Shown here in pieces: positions 10,413 through 18,701 of a stretch of 64,000 nt of DNA (position 1 is its first letter; every line of letters starts with the position of its first letter). The translations under genes and the position numbers were made by a program. The stretch is from assembly GCF_008974245.1 (NCBI RefSeq), contig NZ_BBZI01000005.1, forward strand, positions 1,598,751 through 1,662,750. The letters run 5' to 3'. The notes under the pieces are model-generated. The model was not told where the DNA came from and searched no databases. It saw only the letters and a list, made by a program, of their open reading frames with translations. The DNA is from Streptomyces abyssomicinicus. GTDB taxonomy: Bacteria; Actinomycetota; Actinomycetes; Streptomycetales; Streptomycetaceae.

Positions 10413-10463
10413 GCGTCATGGCAGCGGCTGCGCCGAACCGGCGTCACGGCAGCGGCTGCGCCG
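10413..10463. repeat. Tandem copy of the phosphatase gene 3' end
   Basis: A 23-bp segment (10441-10463) that holds the last codons and the stop of the minus-strand phosphatase gene is repeated at 10413-10435 with one mismatch. The extra copy lies directly downstream of the gene. Confidence 0.8.
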
Positions 10464-13083
10464 CCCAGATGATCTTTCCCTCGGGTGTCCACCGGGTCCC
10501 CCACCGCTCGGCGAGCTGCGCGACCAGGAACAGCCCGCGTCCGCCCTCGTCGAAGGTGGTCGCCTGCCGCAGCCGCGGGGCGGTGCTGCCCGCGTCGGAC
10601 ACCTCGCAGATCAGCTCGCGCTCCCGCAGCACCCGCACCCGCACCGGCCCGCTGCCGTGCCGCAGCGCGTTCGTCACCAGTTCGCTGAGGATCAGCTCCG
10701 TGGTGAAGGCCTGCTCCTCCAGCCCCCACTCGGTCAGCAGCCGGGTCGCCGCCGCCCGGATCTCGCCCACCGCCGACGGATCCCGCGGCACGTCCCAGGT
10801 GGCGATCCGGTCCTCCCTGATCGCCCGGGTCCGCGCCACCAGCACCGCGATGTCGTCCGTGGGCCGCGGCGCCACCCCCTCCAGGACGTCCCGGCAGGTG
10901 TCCTCCGGTGACGCGCCCGCCCGCGCCAGCGACTCCCGCAGCAGCTCCAGCCCCGCGTCGATGTCCCGGTCCCGCTCCTCCACCAGACCGTCCGTGTACA
11001 GGACCAGCCGGCTGCCCTCCTCCAGCTCGACCTCGGCCGTCTCGTACGGCAGACCGCCCAGACCCAGCGGCGGGCCGGCCGGGACCTCGAGGAACTCCAC
11101 CCGCCCGTCCGGCCGCACCACCGCCGGCGGCAGGTGCCCGGCCCGCGACATCACACAACGCCGCGACACCGGGTCGTACACCGCGTACAGGCAGGTCGCC
11201 CCGGTGATCGTCGCGCCGCCTCCGGGGTTCTCCTCCTGGTCGATCCGCGCCACCAGTTCGTCCAGCAGCCCGAGCAGCTCCTCCGGGTGCAGGTCCAGCG
11301 CGCTGAAGGTGTGCACCGCCGTCCGCAGCCGCCCCATGGTCGCCGCCGCGTGCAGGCCGTGCCCCACCACGTCGCCCACCACCAGCGCCACCCTCGCCCC
11401 GGACAGCGGCAGCACGTCGAACCAGTCGCCGCCCACCCCCGCCTGGGCCGGCAGGTACCGGTAGGCCACCTCCAGCGCGTCCTGGTCCGGCAGCCGGCGC
11501 GGCAGCAGGCTCCGCTGCAGCGTCACCGCCATGCCGTGCTCGCGGGTGAACCGCCGGGCGTTGTCGATCGCCACCGCCGCCCTGGTCACCAGCTCCTCGG
11601 CGACCGCCAGCTCCTCCTCGTCGAACGGCTCCTTGCGGCGGTCGCGCCAGAACCCCACCACGCCCAGGACCTGACCGCCCGCCCGCACCGGCACCGCGAT
11701 CAGCGAGTGCACGCCGTGATCCAGCAACTGCGCCCACTGCTCGCGGTTCCGGCCCTCCCACCGCAGCGTCTGCTCCAGCCGCGGTTCCAGCAGCGCCCGG
11801 CCCGAGCGCAGTACCCGCGCCTGAGGTGACGAGCCGTCGGGCCGGACCTGCGCGCCCAGCGGGAACAGCGGCGCGTCGTCGACCCCCGCCAACGCCGTCC
11901 GGCGCAGCGCCGCCCCGGAGTCCGGCCGGACGGACGGCTCGTCGCCCTCCAGCACCGCGTCGAACAGGTCCACCGTCGCGTGGTCCGCGAACCGGGGCAC
12001 GACCAGATTCGCCAACGCCTCCGCGGTGTGACGCACGTCCAGGCTGGTCCCGATCCCCAGCCCCGCCGCGTACAGCAGGTCCAACCGCTCCCGCGCGGCC
12101 TCGGCGCGACCCGACAGCGCCCTCAGCTCCGTCGAGTCCCGCAGCGTCGCCACCGACCCCGACGGCCCGCCGCGAAGCCGTGTCGGCCGCTGGTTGACCA
12201 CCACCAGGCGGTCCCCGACCGGATGCACCTCGTCGGTGGCCACCCGGCCCGACAGCAGCAGTTCCGCCACGTCCGGGTAGAGGCCCAGCTCACCGACGCG
12301 GCGCCGGCCGGTGTCCTCCGGCAGCCCCAGCAGCCGCTGCGCCTCGTCGTTGGCCAGCAGCAGCTCACCGTCCGCGCCGACGATGACCACGCCCTCCCGC
12401 ACCGAGTGCAGGACCGCGTCATGGTGTTCGTACATCCGTGTCATCTCGCGCGGGCCCAGCCCGTGCGTCTGCCGCAGCAGCCTGCGGCCGGCCACCGCGG
12501 TCCCCGCCGTGGCCAGGGCGAGCGCGGCGGCCGCGGCGCCCAGCAGCAGCGGCAGCTGACGGTCGGCGGTGTTGCCGACGTTCTCCACGGTGATGCCCGC
12601 CGACACCAGGCCCACCACCCGGCCCTGCGGGTCCCGCACCGGCACGACCGCCTGCACCAGCCTGCCGATGGTGCCGCTGATCTCCTCGACCACCGGTTCG
12701 CCCCGCAGCGCCGGTCCGATCTCCCCGACGAACTTCTTGCCGATCCGGTCCGGCCGGGGGTGGGTGTACCGGATCCCCTCGGTGTTCATCACCACCACGA
12801 AGTCCACCGGGACGGTCCGCCGCACCTGCTCGGCCCGCGGCTGGAGCTCCGCCGTCGGATCGGGAGACCGCAACGCCTCCCAGGTGCCCGGCGCGTCGGC
12901 GAAGGACACGGCGACGGCCCGGGACCGGTTGCGGGCCTCCTCCTCGCTGGCGGCCCGGCCCTGGAGGACCAGCGCCGCCACGGCGGCGAGGACGAGCAGC
13001 ACCACGATGACCACGTGTACGACGAAGACCTGCGCGGCGACGCTGCGCCGCGACAGAACGCCTGATCGGCCCGGTGGTCGCAT
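10444..13083 (-). CDS. Membrane sensor PP2C (SpoIIE-type) phosphatase with PAS, GAF and HATPase domains
   Basis: An 879-residue multidomain regulator. In order: transmembrane helix (about 18-42), extracytoplasmic Cache/PAS-like sensor with GKKFVGEIGPALRG and VVPVRDPQGRVVGLVSAG, second transmembrane helix (about 176-196), cytoplasmic PAS, GAF (about 340-500), SpoIIE/PP2C phosphatase with GGDWFDVLPL and VGDVVGHG metal-binding motifs, and a C-terminal anti-sigma-type histidine-kinase-like ATPase with ELVTNALRHG. Such proteins dephosphorylate anti-anti-sigma factors and phosphorylate them through the ATPase, linking an outside signal to sigma-factor activity. No sigma or anti-anti-sigma gene is adjacent, so it is an orphan. 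Confidence 0.93.
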   Translation of the reverse strand: MRPPGRSGVLSRRSVAAQVFVVHVVIVVLLVLAAVAALVLQGRAASEEEARNRSRAVAVSFADAPGTWEALRSPDPTAELQPRAEQVRRTVPVDFVVVMNTEGIRYTHPRPDRIGKKFVGEIGPALRGEPVVEEISGTIGRLVQAVVPVRDPQGRVVGLVSAGITVENVGNTADRQLPLLLGAAAAALALATAGTAVAGRRLLRQTHGLGPREMTRMYEHHDAVLHSVREGVVIVGADGELLLANDEAQRLLGLPEDTGRRRVGELGLYPDVAELLLSGRVATDEVHPVGDRLVVVNQRPTRLRGGPSGSVATLRDSTELRALSGRAEAARERLDLLYAAGLGIGTSLDVRHTAEALANLVVPRFADHATVDLFDAVLEGDEPSVRPDSGAALRRTALAGVDDAPLFPLGAQVRPDGSSPQARVLRSGRALLEPRLEQTLRWEGRNREQWAQLLDHGVHSLIAVPVRAGGQVLGVVGFWRDRRKEPFDEEELAVAEELVTRAAVAIDNARRFTREHGMAVTLQRSLLPRRLPDQDALEVAYRYLPAQAGVGGDWFDVLPLSGARVALVVGDVVGHGLHAAATMGRLRTAVHTFSALDLHPEELLGLLDELVARIDQEENPGGGATITGATCLYAVYDPVSRRCVMSRAGHLPPAVVRPDGRVEFLEVPAGPPLGLGGLPYETAEVELEEGSRLVLYTDGLVEERDRDIDAGLELLRESLARAGASPEDTCRDVLEGVAPRPTDDIAVLVARTRAIREDRIATWDVPRDPSAVGEIRAAATRLLTEWGLEEQAFTTELILSELVTNALRHGSGPVRVRVLRERELICEVSDAGSTAPRLRQATTFDEGGRGLFLVAQLAERWGTRWTPEGKIIWAAQPLP

Positions 13084-13141
13084 AGGCCTCAGTTCTACCC
13101 GCAGTGTCCGGACCCGGCACGTCCGACATGACGGCGGTGCG

Positions 13142-13363
13142 TCACGTTTCCGCCCAGGTGTCGGGGCCGCCGCCCCGCCAGTCGATCAGACCGGAGCCCG
13201 CGACATCCAGTTCGTCCCATCCCTGGAGTCCGGCCTCCTGGAGGAAGGCGGTCACGTCGCGCAGCGAGTACGCGGTGCCGAGCACGCTGCCGCCCACCCG
13301 GACCCGCCGTCCGCCCGACGGCCCGGGAGGCTCCACGACGACCGGCCTCGGCTCTTCGGACAT
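13142..13363 (-). CDS. Small hypothetical protein, 73 residues
   Basis: Starts MSEEPRPVVVEPPGPSGG and ends RGGGPDTWAET. The middle (GRRVRVGGSVLGTAYSLRDV, then AFLQEAGL) looks like a compact alpha/beta unit with a conserved-looking LDVAGSGLIDWRGG end. It lies 58 bp upstream of the phosphatase gene on the same strand and may be its first cistron. No signal peptide or known domain. Codon use matches the neighbours, which supports a real gene. Function unknown. Confidence 0.6.
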   Translation of the reverse strand: MSEEPRPVVVEPPGPSGGRRVRVGGSVLGTAYSLRDVTAFLQEAGLQGWDELDVAGSGLIDWRGGGPDTWAET

Positions 13364-13508
13364 GGCTCCAGCATCGTGCGCCGCCCCGCGGCCCGCATCC
13401 GGAGCGCCGCCGTTTCCCCCGCGGGCCTCGGGCAACCCGGAGCGTGCCACCCGATGCGCCGAACGCGCCCCAAGGGGTGGCCACCGCGGACGGAAGGGAA
13501 AGATGATC

Positions 13509-13856
13509 ATGGCCGACCACCGGGATCCCGAGCTGGACGACCTGTGGAACGAGTTCCACCGTGTGGTCAACATGACCTCCCGCGAGCTCCAGGAGTGGCT
13601 GATGACCCGCTCCGCAGGCGAGCGGACCGAGGCGCTGCCGGACCAGGCGGGGACCGAGAACGGCCGCCGCGTCCTGGAGATCCTCGGCAAGCGCCGTGTC
13701 GACCTGACCGACGACGACGTCCGGGTGATGCGGAAGGTGGTCGACACGGTCACCGCCGAACGCGGCGTCGACATGGAGCCCACGGCCGGGCAGTCGAACT
13801 GGCGCCACCGGCTGATGACGCTGGGGCACGACCCGCTGAAGCCGGTCTCCGCCTGA
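13509..13856 (+). CDS. DUF3140-type hypothetical protein
   Basis: A 115-residue acidic protein. The segments DLWNEFHRVVNMTSRELQEW and RRVLEILGKRRVDLTDDD followed by VRVMRKVVDTV match what I recall of the DUF3140 family, short actinobacterial proteins of unknown role. Two in-frame ATGs occur at 13503 and 13509; the second sits 9 nt from GGAAGGGA and is preferred. The 3' end, including the stop codon, is perfectly duplicated just downstream. Function unknown. Confidence 0.75.
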   Translation: MADHRDPELDDLWNEFHRVVNMTSRELQEWLMTRSAGERTEALPDQAGTENGRRVLEILGKRRVDLTDDDVRVMRKVVDTVTAERGVDMEPTAGQSNWRHRLMTLGHDPLKPVSA

Positions 13857-13874
13857 CGCCGGTCTCCGCCTGAC
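13841..13874. repeat. 17-bp perfect tandem duplication over a stop codon
   Basis: GCCGGTCTCCGCCTGAC occurs at 13841-13857 and again at 13858-13874. The first copy holds the last codons and the TGA of the DUF3140-type gene. Confidence 0.9.
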
Positions 13875-14028
13875 GCAGCGCGGGCCGTCGAGGCCGGGGC
13901 CCGCCGGCGCCGCCGTCCGCGGGGGCGGCACCGAGGCGCCGTGGGGTGCGTCACGGGGCCGATACGGCGGGCGCCCGGCCACCCCGTCGTGGGGAGGCCG
14001 GGCGTCTCGCCGGGTGCGGCGCGCGGAC

Positions 14029-14103
14029 GTCGGACGGCCGTGCGTCGGGCGGCCGACCGTCGGACGGCCGGGCGTTCGGCGGCCGTGCGTCAGACGGCCG
14101 ACC
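14029..14103. repeat. Five tandem 15-bp repeats at the end of an SDR gene
   Basis: Five 15-bp units of the form GTCGGACGGCCGTGC start at 14029, 14044, 14059, 14074 and 14089. The last unit contains the stop codon (14090-14092) of the minus-strand SDR gene; the other four extend downstream of it. Confidence 0.9.
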
Positions 14104-14857
14104 AGCCGCTGTCGACCGGCAGGATCGCGCCGTTGATCCCGGCGGCGGCGTCCGAGGCCAGGAAGACGATCGCCGCCGCCTGGTCCTCGGCGGTGGTGAC
14201 CGCGCCGATGTTCTGGAAGTACGGGGCTATGGTGGCCGGGCCGTGGGCGCCCTGCTCCGCCTCGACCTTGATGTTGGTGGCGACGCCGCCCGGGGCGACC
14301 GCGTTGGCGCGGATGCCCTTGCCGCGGTACATCACCGCGAGGTTCTTGGTCAGGCCGATCACGCCGTGCTTGGACGCCGTGTAGGCGGCACCGGCGGCGC
14401 TGCCGCGCAGGCCCGCCTCGGAGGCGGTGTTGACGATCGCGCCCCCGCCCGCGGCCAGCATGTGCGGCAGCACGGCGCGGGTCAGCATGAACGGCGCGGT
14501 GAGGTTGACGCGTATCACGCGGTCCCACTCGGCGTCGGACACGTCGGCGGCGGCGGACATCCGGTCCATGATGCCCGCGTTGTTGACCAGCACGTCGACG
14601 GTGCCGAACTGCTCGACCGCGGTGTCCACCACCTGGTCGACCACGGACTGGTCGCCGAGGTCGCCGGCGACCGCGACCGCCGTGCCGCCGGCGGCCTCGA
14701 CGAGTTCCACGGTCTCCCGCGCGGTCTCCGCGTTCAGGTCGGCGACCAGCACCTTGGCCTCCGCCGCCGCGAAGCGCAGGGCCGCCGCCCGGCCGATGCC
14801 GGAACCGGCGCCCGTCACGATCACGCTCTTGCCGGCCAGGCCGGTCATGTTGCTCAT
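14090..14857 (-). CDS. SDR-family oxidoreductase (3-oxoacyl-ACP reductase-like)
   Basis: A 255-residue classical SDR. Cofactor motif TGAGSGIG at residues 15-22, NNAG near 91-94, catalytic Y-T-A-S-K near 159-163, and a C-terminal FLASDAAAGINGAILPVDSGW segment. It is divergent from a TetR-type regulator, a common arrangement in which the repressor senses the enzyme's substrate. The intergenic DNA holds an imperfect inverted repeat (TTTCTGTCG near 14921 and CGACAGGAA near 14956) that may be the operator. Substrate unknown. Confidence 0.92.
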   Translation of the reverse strand: MSNMTGLAGKSVIVTGAGSGIGRAAALRFAAAEAKVLVADLNAETARETVELVEAAGGTAVAVAGDLGDQSVVDQVVDTAVEQFGTVDVLVNNAGIMDRMSAAADVSDAEWDRVIRVNLTAPFMLTRAVLPHMLAAGGGAIVNTASEAGLRGSAAGAAYTASKHGVIGLTKNLAVMYRGKGIRANAVAPGGVATNIKVEAEQGAHGPATIAPYFQNIGAVTTAEDQAAAIVFLASDAAAGINGAILPVDSGWSAV

Positions 14858-15040
14858 TCCTGGTGCTCCCTCACAGCGCCGCGCCGCCCCTGCGGCGGTG
14901 GGCGCGGGATCGACCGTACAACTTTCTGTCGCGCCGTGCCATTAAGGCGTGCGACGACAGGAAGGGGGTGACGTACAGTGACAGCCCCACGACGGACCGG
15001 CCCCCAGCCCCTCCCGCACACCGAGGCGAGGAAGAGAGCG

Positions 15041-15691
15041 ATGGAGTTCACCCCACCCGCCGAGCGGTCCGCACCGCGGCCCGCCGCCCGGCGCACCGGC
15101 AGACCGCCCCTGACCGAGCGCCGCAAGGCCGCCACCCGGCTGGACATCTCGCGCCAGGCGGTGCGCCTGTTCGCGGCCCACGGCGTGGCCGGCACCTCCG
15201 CGGACGAGATCGCCGCCGCCGCGGGGCTGTCCACCCGGACCCTGTGGCGGTACTTCCCCTCCAAGGAGGAGTGCGTCCGCCCGCTGCTCACCTCCGGACT
15301 GGAGGACATCGTGGAGCGGCTGCGTGACTGGCCGCCCGGCGCCACCCTGACGGAGGCCCTCGGCCTGGACGCCGACGACGCCGACCGGACCTCCGACAGC
15401 GCCGAGGTGGCCCAGCTGGTCCGCCTGACCGGCGGTGAACCGGGGCTGCGCGCCGTCTGGCTGCAGATCCACTCGGAGGCCGCCGACGCCTTCGCCGCGA
15501 TCCTCGCCGAACGGGAGGGCCGCGACGCCGCCGACCTCGCCGTCCGGGTGCGGGCCGGAACGCTCAACGTGGCCCTGCGGATCGCCGTCGAGGAATGGGC
15601 CCGGCACGCCGGCGCACCCGGAGCGCCCGCCCTGCGGGACGTGATGCGCGCCGCGCTCGGGCACGCCGCGGCGGCACTCCCCGGGGAATGA
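15041..15691 (+). CDS. TetR-family transcriptional regulator
   Basis: A 216-residue regulator. The N-terminal helix-turn-helix is AAHGVAGTSADEIAAAAGLS followed by TRTLWRYFPSKEEC, the usual TetR DNA-binding segment; the rest is a helical ligand domain. I chose the ATG at 15041, which follows GAGGAAGAG; a GTG at 14978 with GGAAGGGGG upstream would add 21 residues and cannot be excluded. It is divergent from the SDR at 14857 and probably represses it and itself. Confidence 0.88.
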   Translation: MEFTPPAERSAPRPAARRTGRPPLTERRKAATRLDISRQAVRLFAAHGVAGTSADEIAAAAGLSTRTLWRYFPSKEECVRPLLTSGLEDIVERLRDWPPGATLTEALGLDADDADRTSDSAEVAQLVRLTGGEPGLRAVWLQIHSEAADAFAAILAEREGRDAADLAVRVRAGTLNVALRIAVEEWARHAGAPGAPALRDVMRAALGHAAAALPGE

Positions 15692-15773
15692 ACGGACCGA
15701 ACCGGCCTCCGCCGTCCGGACGCCCCGGCCCCTGTGCGATCGTGTCGGCGAACGACGATCGACCTGGAGTCAC

Positions 15774-16997
15774 GTGAGCACCGAACCCCTGGCGGCACCC
15801 TCCCCCCTCCTCCTGCCCGACGGACGGCCCGCCGCCTCCGCCTGGACGCTGGACCCGGAGGTCAGGCACCTCAACCACGGTTCCTTCGGCGCGGTCCCCC
15901 GCGCGGCGCAGGACGTCCAGGCCGCCCTGCGCCGCCGCATGGAGGCGTCACCCGTCGAGTGGTTCCCCGCCCAGCCGCAGCTGATCGCCGACGCCCGGCG
16001 CGAGATCGCCGCATACCTCCGGTCCCCCGTCGACGGCACGGCGCTGGTGCCCAACGCCAGCGCCGGAGCCAGCGTCGTCTACGGCAGCCTGCCCCACCGG
16101 GCGGGCGCCGAGATCCTGGTCACCGACCACGGGTACGGAGCCGTCACCATGGGCGCGGCCCGCCTCGCCCGGCGCTGGGGAGGCACCCTGCGTACCGTCC
16201 ACGTCCCCCTCGACGCCACCGCGGACGAGGCGTTCAGGGCGGTGACCGACGCCTTCACCGACCGCACCGCGCTGGCGGTCGTCGACCACATCACCTCCGC
16301 CACCGCCCGGCTGATGCCCGTCGGCCGCATCGCCGCCGAGGCCCGGCGCCGCGGCATCACCCTCCTGGTGGACGGGGCGCACGCCCCCGGGATGCTCGCC
16401 GACCCGCTGGCCGGCCTGGAGGCCGACTACTGGGTCGGCAACCTGCACAAGTTCCCCTGCGCCCCCCGCGGCACGGCGGCCCTGGTGGCGCGGGCCGAGC
16501 GGCGCCGGGAACTCCACCCCCTGATCGACTCCTGGGGTGCGACCGAGCCGTTCCCGGAGCGCTTCGACCACCAGGGCACCGTCGACGCCACCCACTACCT
16601 GGCCGCGCCCGCCGCCCTCGGCTTCGTCGAGGACACCTGGGGCTGGGACAGCGTCCGCGACTACGTCACCCGGCTCGGCGACCACGCCCAGCACACCGTC
16701 GCCGCCGCCTTCGCCCGGCTCACCGGCGAGGACCACACGGTCCGTGTCGGCATGCCCGCACCCGCGCTGCGCCTGGTCCGGCTGCCCGACGGCCTGGCCG
16801 GCACCCGCGAGGAGGCCGACGCCCTGCGCGACGAGGTCGCCCGCAAGCTCCGGGTCACGGCCGCCTTCACCAGCTTCGGCGGCACCGGCTACGTCCGCCT
16901 GTCCGCGCACGCCTACAACACCCCTGGCGACTACGACCACTTCGCCGAGAGCTGCGTCCCCGTCCTGACCGACTGGGCCCGCGAGCGCCGGAGCTGA
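15774..16997 (+). CDS. Class V aminotransferase-fold PLP enzyme (isopenicillin-N-epimerase-like)
   Basis: A 407-residue PLP-dependent enzyme. HLNHGSFGAVPRAAQ near the start and LLVDGAHAPGML in the middle are typical of the isopenicillin N epimerase/cysteine desulfurase-like branch; the PLP lysine is in WVGNLHKFPCAP (about residue 225). These enzymes carry out epimerisation, desulfuration or transamination of amino acids; the specific reaction is not deducible. GTG start at 15774. A very strong hairpin separates it from araA. The TetR gene upstream ends 82 bp before it on the same strand. Confidence 0.88.
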   Translation: MSTEPLAAPSPLLLPDGRPAASAWTLDPEVRHLNHGSFGAVPRAAQDVQAALRRRMEASPVEWFPAQPQLIADARREIAAYLRSPVDGTALVPNASAGASVVYGSLPHRAGAEILVTDHGYGAVTMGAARLARRWGGTLRTVHVPLDATADEAFRAVTDAFTDRTALAVVDHITSATARLMPVGRIAAEARRRGITLLVDGAHAPGMLADPLAGLEADYWVGNLHKFPCAPRGTAALVARAERRRELHPLIDSWGATEPFPERFDHQGTVDATHYLAAPAALGFVEDTWGWDSVRDYVTRLGDHAQHTVAAAFARLTGEDHTVRVGMPAPALRLVRLPDGLAGTREEADALRDEVARKLRVTAAFTSFGGTGYVRLSAHAYNTPGDYDHFAESCVPVLTDWARERRS

Positions 16998-17050
16998 GGC
17001 CCGGAGCCGGCAGCCGACGGCATGGCGGCCGGCCACCGGAACCGGGCGCG

Positions 17051-17096
17051 GGCGGCGCGCGGCCCGGTCCCTCGGAGGCCCGGGCCGCGCGCCGCC
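17051..17096. terminator. Bidirectional terminator hairpin
   Basis: A perfect 17-bp GC stem (17051-17067 with 17080-17096) with a 12-nt loop, placed between the convergent aminotransferase and araA genes. Confidence 0.85.
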
Positions 17097-17114
17097 GGGG
17101 CGGGCGCCGGCGGC

Positions 17115-18626
17115 CTACAGGCCGAGCGCCAGCCGGTGGTAGGCCTGGTTCCAGCGCAGCTCGCGCCGGAACTGCCGGGTGGTGGTCGAGGCGTCGATGA
17201 GGACGAGTTCCACCTTCAGCATCTCCGCCAGGTCGTCCAGGTGCTCGGAGGTGAGGGCCGTGGTCAGGACGGTGTGGTGCGGCCCGCCCGCCGTCAGCCA
17301 GGACTCCGTGGACGTCCGCAGATCGGGGGCGGGACGCCAGACGGCCCGCGCCACCGGCAGCGCGGGCAGCGGGTGCGGCGGCGCCACCACCTCGATGTCG
17401 TTGGCCACCAGGCGGAACCGGTCGCCGAGGTCCGCCAGGCCGACGACGACGGCCGGCCCGGGGGCCGCGTCGAACACCAGGCGCACGGGGTCCTCCCGGC
17501 CGCCGATGCCGAGCGGGTGGATCTCGCAGGCGGGGGTCGCGGCGGCGACCGTCGGGCACACCTCCAGCATGTGGGCGCCCAGGATGAGTTCGCTGCCGGG
17601 CGTCAGGTCGTAGGTGTAGTCCTCCATGAAGGAGGTGCCGCCCGGCAGCCCGGCAGCGGCGCTCTTGAGCGCCCGCAGGAGGACGGCCGTCTTCCAGTCG
17701 CCCTCCCCGCCGAAGCCGTACCCGTCCGCCATCAGCCGCTGCACGGCGATGCCCGGCAGCTGCCGGAGCCCGCCGAGATCCTCGAAGTTGGTGGTGAACG
17801 CCCCGAAGCCGCCCTCCGCCAGGAAGTGCCGCAGCCCCGCCTCGATCCGCGCCGCGTACCGCAGCGAGTCGTGCCGCTCGCCTCCCGCGCGCAGCTCGGG
17901 CGTCACCCGGTAGGCCTCCTGGTACTCCTCGACCAGATCCGCAACCGCCTGCTCCTCCGCCCGGTCCACCACCTCCACCAGGTCGTTCACGCCGTAGGTG
18001 TTGACCGAGACGCCGAGCCGCAGCTGCGCCTCCACCTTGTCCCCCTCGGTCACCGCCACGTCGCGCATGTTGTCGCCGAAGCGGGCGACCTTCAGCGTGG
18101 CGAGCTCCGCTCGGGCGACCGCCGCGCGAGCCCAGACGGCCACCCGCGCGACCGTCACCGGATCGCCGACGTGCCCGGCCACGGTCTTGCGCGGCACCCC
18201 GACCCGGCTCTGGATGTGCGCGAACTCGCGGTCCCCGTGGGCGGCCTGGTTGAGGTTCATGAAGTCCATGTCGATGGTGTCCCAGGGGAGGGCCACGTTC
18301 GACTGGGTGTGCAGGTGCAGCAGCGGCTTGCGCAGGGCGTCCAGGCCGGCGATCCACATCTTCGCCGGGGAGAAGGTGTGCATCCAGGCGATCAGCCCGA
18401 CGCACCGGTCGTCACCGCCCGCCTCCAGACACGCCCTCCGGATGGAGGCGGCGTCGGTCAGCACCGGCTTCCAGACGACACGGGCGGGCAGCCCCTCGGC
18501 GTCGTCCAGCGCGGCGGCTATCCGCTGCGACTGCTCGGCGACCTGCTTCAGGGTCTCCTCGCCGTACAGCCCTTGGCTGCCGGTGAGGAACCAGATCTCG
18601 CGGACGGAGGAATGCGGGCTCGGCAC
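17115..18626 (-). CDS. araA: L-arabinose isomerase
   Basis: A 503-residue enzyme that converts L-arabinose to L-ribulose. The start [20 protein letters not shown] is diagnostic of AraA. The four metal/catalytic residues known for the family are in GEGDWKT (Glu), SFMEDYTYD (Glu), [10 protein letters not shown] (His) and HHTVLT (His). Full length for the family. It is the second gene of an araB-araA unit on the minus strand, 75 bp after araB. LacI-type operators upstream of araB should control both. Confidence 0.97.
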   Translation of the reverse strand: MPSPHSSVREIWFLTGSQGLYGEETLKQVAEQSQRIAAALDDAEGLPARVVWKPVLTDAASIRRACLEAGGDDRCVGLIAWMHTFSPAKMWIAGLDALRKPLLHLHTQSNVALPWDTIDMDFMNLNQAAHGDREFAHIQSRVGVPRKTVAGHVGDPVTVARVAVWARAAVARAELATLKVARFGDNMRDVAVTEGDKVEAQLRLGVSVNTYGVNDLVEVVDRAEEQAVADLVEEYQEAYRVTPELRAGGERHDSLRYAARIEAGLRHFLAEGGFGAFTTNFEDLGGLRQLPGIAVQRLMADGYGFGGEGDWKTAVLLRALKSAAAGLPGGTSFMEDYTYDLTPGSELILGAHMLEVCPTVAAATPACEIHPLGIGGREDPVRLVFDAAPGPAVVVGLADLGDRFRLVANDIEVVAPPHPLPALPVARAVWRPAPDLRTSTESWLTAGGPHHTVLTTALTSEHLDDLAEMLKVELVLIDASTTTRQFRRELRWNQAYHRLALGL

Positions 18627-18701
18627 AAGGGCTCCTGAGTGGCGTGGTGGTCCGGCGGTGGGCGTGGTGGGCGGGTGGGGGAGAGGTGGCGGCGGGCGGT
18701 G

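Noticed and set aside
14029..14103. Possible CRISPR-like or attachment-site repeat
   Set aside because: Units are 15 bp with no spacers, no cas genes or integrase nearby; it is a simple tandem repeat at a gene end.
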